From Fulvivirga sp. (GTDB lineage: Bacteria; Bacteroidota; Bacteroidia; Cytophagales; Cyclobacteriaceae), in contig JANQLQ010000223.1 of NCBI GenBank assembly GCA_028280565.1, positions 1-33,381 of the forward strand: a stretch of DNA of 33,381 nt, written 5' to 3'. The translations under genes and the position numbers were made by a program. A model generated the notes under the pieces. It was not told the DNA's origin, did no database searches, and saw nothing but the letters and a program-made list of their open reading frames with translations. Of the stretch, positions 10,305 through 16,023 are shown piece by piece. Positions within the stretch are counted from its first letter, which is position 1. Each line of letters begins with the position of its first letter.

Positions 10305-12518
10305 ATGATAAAGAGGTTTTTACTATCGCTGTTGGTCTTTTCCAGTTTAGGTCTTACCCTTATGGGCGCCCGGCTTTGGAATGGTAAATTGACATCTTAT
10401 GTAGATCCATTTATCGGCACTGCCGGGGGAGGAAATACACACCCGGGCGCTGTATTGCCATGGGGTATGGCCTCGAGCTCTCCCCTCACGATCTACGGTC
10501 CTTATGGGGATCAAAAGAAATTCGTAAAGCAAGGCGCTGTGGCTTATGAAAACGGCAAAAAGTTCCTGGCCGGATTCACCCATGTCAACTTAAGCGGGGT
10601 AGGTTGCCCTGACTTAGGCAATGTGGTGCTCATGCCCACCTCCGGAGAGTTAGACATAGACCCCAAAAAATATGGTTCTCCCTTACAGCAAGAAGTGGCC
10701 CGGCCCGGCTATTATAGTGCCACTTTGGCTAAATATGGGATCCGCTCAGAGGTGAGTGCCACTACACGCACGGTCCGGCACCGGCATTCCTTCCCGGAAG
10801 GCCAGGCTAATTTCATATTGAATTTAGGGCTCGGGGCGACCGACGAGCGAGGAGGCATGCTCAACCTGGTCTCAGATTCCGAGATTGAAGGGTTCGATAT
10901 GTTCGGGCAGTTCTGCTTTGAAAAACATTATAACGGCCGGGTATTTTTCGTGATCCAATTCAGCAAGCCGGCCACTGAATACGGCACTTGGCACGATGAT
11001 TACCGGCAGACGGGCCATAAGAAAAGTGCGATCGGCGACCAAGTCGGGGCTTTTTACACCTTCCAAGCCCAAGAAAACGAATCGATCGAGGTACGGGTCG
11101 GAATTTCATACGTAAGCATCGAAAACGCCAGGAAAAACCTGCAAAAGGAACAGCAAGCAACTGCTTTTGAGGATATCAAAGACAGTGCCGCCCGGGCCTG
11201 GGAAAAAGAGTTAGGCCGTATCCGGGTGGAAGGAGGTTCTGAAGAAGAAAAAATAAATTTCTATACCGCATTGTACCATATCCTCATACACCCGAATGTT
11301 TTTAACGATGTAAATGGCCAGTACCGTGCCATGGACGGAACGGTAAGAAATGCCGGGAAGCGAAACCGCTATTCCGTATTTTCACTGTGGGATACCTACC
11401 GTAACCTTCACCCCTTTTTGAGCTTGGTATACCCCAAAAAACAAGAAGACATGGTAGTTTCAATCCTAGATATGTATAAAGAGACAGGATGGCTGCCGAA
11501 ATGGGAACTATCAAGCAAAGAAACCTATGTAATGGTAGGTGATCCGGCAGCTATCGTTATTGCCGATTCGTACCTGCGAGGAATAAAAGGGTTTGATCCC
11601 AAGACAGCATTGAAAGCCATGTTAAAAAGTGCCAGGGACACTACCCAAGAGAATTTGGTGAGGCCCGGGCTAAAACACTACCTCGACTATGCTTACATAC
11701 CCCATGAGTTTAGCGGGCCAACCCCGGCCGTACGGAAAATTCCATGGGGTTCTGTGTCCACCACGCTTGAATATGCCTTAGCAGACTGGAACATTGCGCA
11801 GTTTGCCCGGGCTTTAGGAGAAAAGGATATTGCTTCGGAGTTTGAAAAAAGGTCGGGGTATTATAAGAATTTATTTCATAATCGTAATTCTTTCATTTTG
11901 CCGAAAAAAGCCGATGGCACCTGGCAACCCCTACCACCCGGGGCCGATCCCGGGGTTTCAGAATTAGGCTTTGTCGAAGGCAACGCTTGGAATTATAACT
12001 TTTTTGTGCCGCATGACATAAATGGACTTGGCAATCTGATGGGAAAAAAACAAATGCTAGGCAAGCTCCAACACTGCTTTGATGCTGACCAGTTCGTGCT
12101 TTGGAATGAGCCTGACATGGCTTACCCCTACTTATTCAATTACTTCAAAGGCGAAGAATGGAGAACGCAAAAAGAAGTGCATAAAGCTATCAAAAAACAC
12201 TTTAACAACAGCCCGGCGGGTCTGCCCGGCAACGATGACTGTGGCACCATCTCATGCTGGCTGCTCATGAGCATGATGGGTTTTTATCCCGACCTGCCCG
12301 GCAAACCCCACTATGCGTTGGGTCTACCCACGTTTGACAAAGTCATAATCCAACTTGACAACGAGTATTACCCGGGCAGCCAAATCGTGATCGAAAAATC
12401 ACCCTCTGTAACTAAAAAAGGCAGGGTAAGTCGTATCTCCTGGAACGGCAAACCTCACACTTCTTATTTTATCCTGCATGATAAATTTATCGAGGGAGGG
12501 ACGCTACGTTTGGAATAG
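10305..12518 (+). CDS. GH92-family alpha-1,2/1,3-mannosidase, secreted
   Basis: GH92 enzymes are calcium-dependent exo-alpha-mannosidases that release mannose with inversion. The start at ATG 10305 gives a signal peptide (MIKRFLLSLLVFSSLGL) and a 737-aa enzyme; an ATG at 10281 is an alternative, and ORF extension further upstream has no signal. Family motifs run in order: YVDPFIGTAGGGNTHPGA at the N-terminus, FTHVNLSGVGCPD, YHILIHPNVF, SLWDTYRNLHP, VEGNAWNYNFFVPHD with the probable acid Glu558, WNEPDMAYPYLFNY, and GNDDCGTISCW with Asp644/Asp645 in the base/calcium region. All key positions appear intact. It follows the HTCS in the same direction, 456 bases later, completing a small PUL. Confidence 0.94.
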   Translation: MIKRFLLSLLVFSSLGLTLMGARLWNGKLTSYVDPFIGTAGGGNTHPGAVLPWGMASSSPLTIYGPYGDQKKFVKQGAVAYENGKKFLAGFTHVNLSGVGCPDLGNVVLMPTSGELDIDPKKYGSPLQQEVARPGYYSATLAKYGIRSEVSATTRTVRHRHSFPEGQANFILNLGLGATDERGGMLNLVSDSEIEGFDMFGQFCFEKHYNGRVFFVIQFSKPATEYGTWHDDYRQTGHKKSAIGDQVGAFYTFQAQENESIEVRVGISYVSIENARKNLQKEQQATAFEDIKDSAARAWEKELGRIRVEGGSEEEKINFYTALYHILIHPNVFNDVNGQYRAMDGTVRNAGKRNRYSVFSLWDTYRNLHPFLSLVYPKKQEDMVVSILDMYKETGWLPKWELSSKETYVMVGDPAAIVIADSYLRGIKGFDPKTALKAMLKSARDTTQENLVRPGLKHYLDYAYIPHEFSGPTPAVRKIPWGSVSTTLEYALADWNIAQFARALGEKDIASEFEKRSGYYKNLFHNRNSFILPKKADGTWQPLPPGADPGVSELGFVEGNAWNYNFFVPHDINGLGNLMGKKQMLGKLQHCFDADQFVLWNEPDMAYPYLFNYFKGEEWRTQKEVHKAIKKHFNNSPAGLPGNDDCGTISCWLLMSMMGFYPDLPGKPHYALGLPTFDKVIIQLDNEYYPGSQIVIEKSPSVTKKGRVSRISWNGKPHTSYFILHDKFIEGGTLRLE

Positions 12519-12655
12519 TAGATGGTCTTTGATATAGTATTCGTAATCCCTTACGCAACTTTTTAACCGTTTCCCAAAATCTTCTAGGCGCTCCCCGAAC
12601 AAAACTACTTTTTGCTAGTACCCCTTGATTCTTTTTTCATCATTTCAATAAGCAT

Positions 12656-12675
12656 TACCCTCTCGTTTGAGGGTA
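12656..12675. repeat. Hairpin between convergent genes, REP-like loop
   Basis: TACCCTC (12656-12662) and GAGGGTA (12669-12675) form a 7-bp stem around TCGTTT. No T-run follows on either strand, so it is not a textbook terminator, although it lies between two convergent stops. The stem and loop resemble the CCTC-GTTTG element at 32133, so it may be a third member of the same family. Confidence 0.35.
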
Positions 12676-12693
12676 GTTAAAGATACCTATAGT

Positions 12694-12978
12694 TTACTCG
12701 ATTCTTATCAATTTTTTCTCGGCTTCTGTATCTGGATTGATTGTCATTTCATCCAGATCAAACCTCAAAGGATAATCAAAATCTCTTATAGCAACTATTA
12801 GGTTGTCTTCGTCATCTATTCTAAGACTCCATCTCGCAGTATCAGCTATATTTTCATTGTTGTATACCAAATAAATGGGCTCATATCCACACGCCTCTTT
12901 AATAAATACCCATCTGTTGTCATTTTCATCTTTCCAAGCACTCGCTGCCATACAATCTGTTATTTCTTCTAAGGTCAT
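12694..12978 (-). CDS. Small acidic protein of unknown function, possible orphan immunity protein
   Basis: I do not recognise this 94-aa product. From the ATG at 12978, preceded by an A-rich ribosome site (AAAAGAAAAA), it begins MTLEEITDCMAASAWKDEND and ends in an acidic tail (DLDEMTINPDTEAEKK). It has no signal peptide, membrane helix or cysteine-rich site and is probably cytosolic. The reading frame is open for 48 more codons upstream, but that extension lies in an unusually GC-rich patch and looks noncoding. Position downstream of a primase-like fragment in a toxin-rich region makes an immunity role plausible, by analogy only. Confidence 0.55.
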   Translation of the reverse strand: MTLEEITDCMAASAWKDENDNRWVFIKEACGYEPIYLVYNNENIADTARWSLRIDDEDNLIVAIRDFDYPLRFDLDEMTINPDTEAEKKLIRIE

Positions 12979-13292
12979 TTTTTCTTTTAAAGTTAGCAAA
13001 GTGCTCTCAATGTCGCACAGAGGGAATAAGGTGTTCAGTCGTTCAGCGCAGCAGCTTCCCGCTCCACCTGACCCACAGATCCCCAACTGCTGCACTTCCC
13101 TACCTTCACTGGCTGTTCTCACTGTATGACCTACCGCTCCGGCCGGGACTTCTGCATCCAGCCACAGCCTGAGTTTATCCGCACCTTACGCCCTCTCTCA
13201 GACACGCCAGCCGGCAAAGCCCCGTGGTTACTCCCCAATGAAAAAGACAAGGCTATACAAAAACTCCATTTCATTCCGGCCGATATGATACT
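12979..13292. other. GC-rich patch without an assignable gene
   Basis: A stretch of about 310 bases, clearly more GC-rich than its surroundings (36 of 60 bases at 13141-13200 by hand count), lies between the small acidic gene and the end of the primase homology. Open frames exist on both strands, but none shows a recognisable motif, ribosome site or natural composition. It is best treated as a relic of an unidentified inserted gene. Confidence 0.4.
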
Positions 13293-13532
13293 AGTACCTA
13301 TTTCTAAGTGCTCCGCTACCATCCTGACCAGCCTGTCTACTTGCGAGCTGTTGTACAAGTCCAGGTTATACCGGATGCTTAGGTGCTCGACTTTGATTTT
13401 CAAAGTGACGCGCATTCGATCCAGTATGTCAGTTCGGATGTCAGCCAGGATGGCAATCTCGACCATGTCATGCTGGTAAAGGATATGTTCGGGGTTGGAT
13501 GTGTCGAGATGTCTTTCGGAGGGTGGTTGCAT
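13131..13532 (-). pseudogene. Primase-like domain fragment (copy 1)
   Basis: Residues 1-80 (13293-13532) match the domain encoded at 17411-17635: TSNPEHILY/TTNPDCLTY, DRMRVTLKIK/DQMRATLKIK, RYNLDLYN/RHNLDLYN, QVDRLVR/QVEKLIR, then AEHLEIGT. I associate this pattern with a middle segment of Bacteroidota primase-like proteins having CHC2/Toprim domains; that link is from memory and uncertain. No zinc-finger or helicase part is present. After LEIGT the frame runs into the GC-rich patch with no further similarity, so the gene appears truncated there. It is divergent from a broken XRE gene 104 bases away. Confidence 0.5.
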
Positions 13533-13609
13533 AAACTTTTGGAATAATCTGTCTATGGAACAAATGCATTATAATAGACTTATTTATCCAATACAATTCT
13601 TATTACTTT

Positions 13610-13622
13610 GATACATAGTATC
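13610..13622. promoter_or_regulatory. Palindrome upstream of the XRE gene, possible operator
   Basis: GATAC-ATA-GTATC is a perfect 13-bp palindrome ending 14 bases before the ATG of the broken XRE regulator. Its position and symmetry suit an autoregulatory operator or a short mRNA hairpin. No second copy was found near the intact XRE gene at 17778. Confidence 0.3.
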
Positions 13623-13636
13623 ATAATTGCTACTTT

Positions 13637-14003
13637 ATGGATATAAATAACCATTTCATGAACATTGGAGATAAAATAAGGCAGATCAGGGAAGCACGAG
13701 GGCTTACGCAAAAGGAAGTGGCACTCACGATTAGAATGGACAATCGCAGTATTCGAAGATTGAGAAGGGTAAAACTGATCCTTCTACGTCTACGCTTGAG
13801 AAGGTGGCCAAAGCTATTGGGAGTTATTTGCTGATGACTCTTTTAAGGATATAAATTCTTACGATAAATCCCTCATGGAAAAACTGCAACTCATTGAACA
13901 ACTAGACGAAGATGAGAAGAAGTCTATTTTTAAGATTATTGATGGGTTAGTTTCCAAAAAGAAGCTGAAGGATACGTTGACTAGTGCGCTTAAAACTTCT
14001 TAG
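13637..14003 (+). pseudogene. XRE-family HTH regulator broken by two frameshifts
   Basis: The N-terminus (MNIGDKIRQIREARGLTQKE) is a normal XRE helix-turn-helix start. At 13745 the similarity leaves the frame: reading one base over gives QYSKIEKGKTDPSTSTLEKV. At about 13820 it shifts again into ELFADDSFKDINSYDKSLME and continues to a stop at 14001-14003. Two single-base losses would explain both breaks. The rebuilt protein would be about 120 aa, with a helical C-terminal tail (KKLKDTLTSALKTS) like that of the intact regulator at 17778. Uncorrected, only a 65-aa product is made. Sequencing error cannot be excluded, but two independent shifts favour decay. Confidence 0.75.
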
Positions 14004-14007
14004 CAAT

Positions 14008-14030
14008 AAAAAAGGTGGCTTTCACCACCC
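14008..14030 (-). terminator. Rho-independent terminator of the 36-aa gene
   Basis: On the minus strand, GGTGG and CCACC form a 5-bp stem (extendable) around TGAAAG, followed directly by TTTTTT. It begins 6 bases after the stop of the 36-aa gene, which supports that gene as a real transcription unit. Confidence 0.75.
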
Positions 14031-14035
14031 TCTAC

Positions 14036-14146
14036 TTAATTTGGCGTAGATCGCCTATGCCCTGGAACTTTGACAGTTTTACCGCCTTGCTTCCTCTTAT
14101 GAGGTTTAACAGGAACGATCTTTTTTCCGTCTCCGGTCTTAGCCAT
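14036..14146 (-). CDS. 36-aa basic protein with twin V-x-V-x-x-H-x-R motifs
   Basis: This tiny gene has an unusually complete signal set: a full AGGAGG ribosome site 6 bases before the ATG (rare in Bacteroidota), 36 codons and a terminator right after the stop. The product starts MAKTGDGKKIVPV and is rich in Lys, Arg and His. It carries two similar units, VPVKPHKR and VKVPGHRR, spaced by a Gly-Gly-Lys turn, and ends RRSTPN. Similar V-x-x-H-x-R repeats occur at the ends of some phage and mobile-element proteins, from memory. The charge suggests nucleic-acid binding, but the function is unknown. It lies among small genes near the RHS tips and convergent with the broken XRE gene. Confidence 0.65.
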   Translation of the reverse strand: MAKTGDGKKIVPVKPHKRKQGGKTVKVPGHRRSTPN

Positions 14147-14257
14147 AATACACCTCCTTTCTTCGTTTAAATTTGTTCTTGACAATTAAGCAAGAACACT
14201 ACTCACTAGGAGACTTCTCTTTTAGGCTTATATTTGTAATTGCAAAAATAATAGAAG

Positions 14258-14291
14258 CCAAGCCCGAAGGTCTCCATACTAAAGGGCTTGG
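14258..14291 (-). terminator. Terminator hairpin after the Cas2/SinR-like gene
   Basis: Perfect 8-bp arms CCAAGCCC (14258-14265) and GGGCTTGG (14284-14291) enclose an 18-base loop. It lies 6 bases beyond the stop of the minus-strand gene, and T-rich sequence flanks both sides, so it could end transcription in either direction. Confidence 0.65.
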
Positions 14292-14297
14292 TTTATT

Positions 14298-14606
14298 TTA
14301 CCACAACTTTACCTGATTCATTATTTGTTTAATTCTTTCCCATTTATCTTTTGCTAGCCAACCTTGACGATTCTCGGTCATTTCGGCAAAAAAGAACTCG
14401 TGATACTGTTCACCACCTGCATGTTTATCCAATAGCTTCTTTATCTTTTGGAAAATAGATTCTATTGAATCAGAAGTTTTGATAAGATAAGTAGTAGTTA
14501 AAATATAAACTGATTGTGGATATAGTTTTTCAATATCATCTCTGACAGCTTTATAAACTGAGCTATCAGTAACTCCATGTAAATCGTAAGATAATTGTAC
14601 TTTCAT
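14298..14606 (-). CDS. Small Cas2/SinR-like ferredoxin-fold protein
   Basis: The 102-aa product starts MKVQLSYDLHG, a strand ending in a Ser-Tyr-Asp pattern like that of Cas2/VapD-type and SinR-like small proteins. The predicted order is strand, helix (SVYKAVRDDIEKLY), strand (SVYILTTTYLIKT), helix (FQKIKKLLDKHA), strand (HEFFFAEM), then GWL and a final helix, giving a beta-alpha-beta-beta-alpha-beta fold. No Cas1 or CRISPR repeat is present, so a CRISPR role is unsupported. It stands alone with its own terminator, 6 bases after a short open remnant on the same strand. It could be a nucleic-acid-binding or toxin/antitoxin-type protein, or an orphan immunity protein. Fold assignment is moderate, function unknown. 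Confidence 0.6.
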   Translation of the reverse strand: MKVQLSYDLHGVTDSSVYKAVRDDIEKLYPQSVYILTTTYLIKTSDSIESIFQKIKKLLDKHAGGEQYHEFFFAEMTENRQGWLAKDKWERIKQIMNQVKLW

Positions 14607-14612
14607 TTGTTC

Positions 14613-14693
14613 TTAATTTTTTAATTGAAAATTATTTAAACACTGACCAGTAGTACAATCAGGAATAGCCTGAATAGCTTTTGATTCAAAAAC
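14613..14693 (-). pseudogene. Possible C-terminal remnant of a toxin tip
   Basis: A 26-codon open remnant ending IPDCTTGQCLNNFQLKN stops 6 bases before the ATG of the Cas2/SinR-like gene. Spacing like this matches the toxin-immunity junctions elsewhere in the window (1 base at 16023 and a 4-bp overlap at 19070). Upstream frames are closed by stops and no start codon is visible. The remnant is short and could be chance. Confidence 0.22.
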
Positions 14694-14780
14694 TCACTAT
14701 CTTTGAGGTACTAAAAAGGAATATCCCTTTGAAGAGGTTGATTAACCTCCTTGGGCAAATACGAGATAAAAGATATTCCA

Positions 14781-14816
14781 AAAACCCAGACCTGGTCGGC
14801 AAACCGTCTGGGTTTT
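14781..14816 (-). terminator. Terminator hairpin after the 131-aa gene
   Basis: Arms AAAACCCAGAC (14781-14791) and GTCTGGGTTTT (14806-14816) form a perfect 11-bp stem with a 14-base loop. It lies just past the stop of the minus-strand gene at 14832 and has A/T tracts on both sides, so it may work in both directions. Confidence 0.75.
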
Positions 14817-14831
14817 GTTTTCTATTAAGTG

Positions 14832-15227
14832 CTAATCGTCACCCTCCCTTCTCATTAAATGATAATAAGCCATATCTTCTTCTTTAACTTCTCTAACCGT
14901 ATAACTAATCGATTCAGATTGATACTTTAATCCCATTTGTTCAAAAAGATGCTTAAGATTAAGGTAAAAATACTCACCAGCCTTCAGTACATTGAATGCT
15001 TTTTCTTCTAACTCATTAGCTCTAATTAAATAAAGACTATCGTCATTAGGGTCTTCCTCATTAATTGCCACATGAAAAAAACGATCAGTCTCCAAACTTA
15101 ATTTTTTAGCTGCCCCGGAAGAAAAACCAAGCTTGCCACTCTTATGAATAGAGCACTTTGCTTCTACATTATCTTTTGGATCCAGTATCTTGAACTTCAT
15201 AATTTCAAATTTGCTGATTTTTTTCAT
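14832..15227 (-). CDS. Hypothetical 131-aa cytosolic protein
   Basis: I do not recognise this protein. From the ATG at 15227 it starts MKKISKFEIMKFKILDPKDN; a second ATG at 15200 would remove nine residues, and a TTG at 15248 is less likely. A GAATGAG stretch before the ATG can serve as ribosome site. The first half looks strand-rich with a GFSSGAAKKLSLE turn, the second half is charged and helical (LRANELEEKAFNVL-type, KEEDMAYYHLM), ending in REGDD. No signal peptide or membrane helix is visible. It has its own terminator and lies in a row of single small minus-strand genes next to an orphan RHS tip, so an immunity or regulatory role is possible. Confidence 0.6.
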   Translation of the reverse strand: MKKISKFEIMKFKILDPKDNVEAKCSIHKSGKLGFSSGAAKKLSLETDRFFHVAINEEDPNDDSLYLIRANELEEKAFNVLKAGEYFYLNLKHLFEQMGLKYQSESISYTVREVKEEDMAYYHLMRREGDD

Positions 15228-15320
15228 TTGTATCTCATTCCTAAACAAATCCCATCATAAAAAATTCAATCATTTGAGAAAAAAATTTTTGGAATGACAA
15301 AAAATCCCCTACTCAAACAA

Positions 15321-15345
15321 AAACCCAGCCTTTTGAGCTGGGTTT
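15321..15345 (-). terminator. Terminator hairpin ending the orphan-tip operon
   Basis: Arms AAACCCAGC (15321-15329) and GCTGGGTTT (15337-15345) form a 9-bp stem with a 7-base loop, with A/T tracts outside. It lies 26 bases after the lipoprotein stop and probably ends the tip-immunity-lipoprotein transcript. Confidence 0.75.
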
Positions 15346-15370
15346 TGTGTTAAATTAACAAAATGATATT

Positions 15371-15700
15371 TTATTTCACATCTATTTTCTTAACATTCAA
15401 TTCCCTCAACGTAGTATTGAGATGACTCAAAGACTTAACAGTAGCATTTGCATTTACTTTTGTCTCGACACTTATTTTATCAGCGTCATAACCCTGTTGT
15501 ATAAGTTCATTTTCCCTTTCTGACAGTACTTGTTTAAAATCAGTTCTTGATACCTCTTTCCCATCCACAAAAAACTGATCATTTTCATTTATCTCCACCC
15601 TAATTGTATTTTGAGGCTGAACACACGAACCTGTTAACAGCAAAATACCGCTTATTAACATCACTAAAGATGGACTTTTAAAGTTGTTGTATAATTTCAT
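15371..15700 (-). CDS. Small lipoprotein with ExbD/TolR-like periplasmic domain
   Basis: The 109-aa product from the ATG at 15700 (ribosome site GAAAGAG) has a signal peptide with a lipobox-like TGSC, then a domain resembling the periplasmic part of ExbD/TolR: TIRVEINENDQFFVDGKEVS, a helix (FKQVLSERENELIQQ), a strand (ISVETKVNANATV) and a last helix-strand unit (LNTTLRELNVKKIDVK). The ExbD transmembrane helix is replaced by the lipoprotein signal. Its start overlaps the end of the upstream gene by 23 bases, so it belongs to the orphan-tip operon. It might be a second, envelope-placed protection factor or an unrelated envelope protein. The ExbD link rests on strand/helix pattern only. Confidence 0.65.
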   Translation of the reverse strand: MKLYNNFKSPSLVMLISGILLLTGSCVQPQNTIRVEINENDQFFVDGKEVSRTDFKQVLSERENELIQQGYDADKISVETKVNANATVKSLSHLNTTLRELNVKKIDVK

Positions 15701-16022
15701 TTGCTCTTTCAACACTTAGTTCTTGAGTTATTTCGGGATTGGCCAACTCAAAGATCAAGACCTTTACTTTATCCTCACTAGCTGGATCGAAACCAACATC
15801 ATCCCTTAGCTCAATAAGATTAGCCCATTCATATATATCGCCACTTGATATTTCATTGGTTATGAACCGAGACAAAACCATTTTAATATGACCTGGTTTT
15901 AATATGACCAAGTCTTCCCCCGAGTCCCAATCAAAACTTGACAGATTGATACGCAGACTTTCGATATCCTTTTTAAAAGTAATTAACTCGCGTAAACACA
16001 GTTTCCTGAATTCAACTGACAT
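15678..16022 (-). CDS. Candidate immunity protein for the orphan RHS tip
   Basis: The 114-aa product (MSVEFRKLCLRELITFKKDI) is acidic, cytosolic and mostly helical. It contains GDIYEWANLIELRDDVGF followed by KVLIFELANPEITQELS, a pattern I associate with small Bacteroidota and other bacterial proteins next to polymorphic toxins. Its ATG starts one base after the stop of the toxin tip (TAGCATG), giving tight translational coupling, as expected for an immunity gene. The next gene overlaps its end by 23 bases. The immunity call rests mainly on position; binding to the tip is inferred. Confidence 0.65.
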   Translation of the reverse strand: MSVEFRKLCLRELITFKKDIESLRINLSSFDWDSGEDLVILKPGHIKMVLSRFITNEISSGDIYEWANLIELRDDVGFDPASEDKVKVLIFELANPEITQELSVERANEIIQQL

Positions 16023-16023
16023 G

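Noticed and set aside
12656-12675. Reading the hairpin as a standard terminator for GH92
   Set aside because: No T-run follows on either strand, and its loop resembles the REP-like elements; kept only as a repeat.
13126-13479. Plus-strand open frame of 117 codons through the GC-rich patch
   Set aside because: It is antisense to the primase-like fragment, which has a homologue at 17411-17635 in the sense direction; no family pattern was seen.
14229-14236. TATATTTG, a match to the Bacteroidota -7 promoter element on the plus strand
   Set aside because: No plus-strand gene lies downstream and no -33 element is present, so it is probably a chance match in AT-rich DNA.
14298-14606. CRISPR-Cas locus suggested by the Cas2-like protein
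   Set aside because: No repeat-spacer array, Cas1 or effector gene is present in the window.
14681-14887. Plus-strand open frame of 68 codons
   Set aside because: It runs through the terminator hairpin and into the antisense of the gene at 14832, with no ribosome site or recognisable motif.
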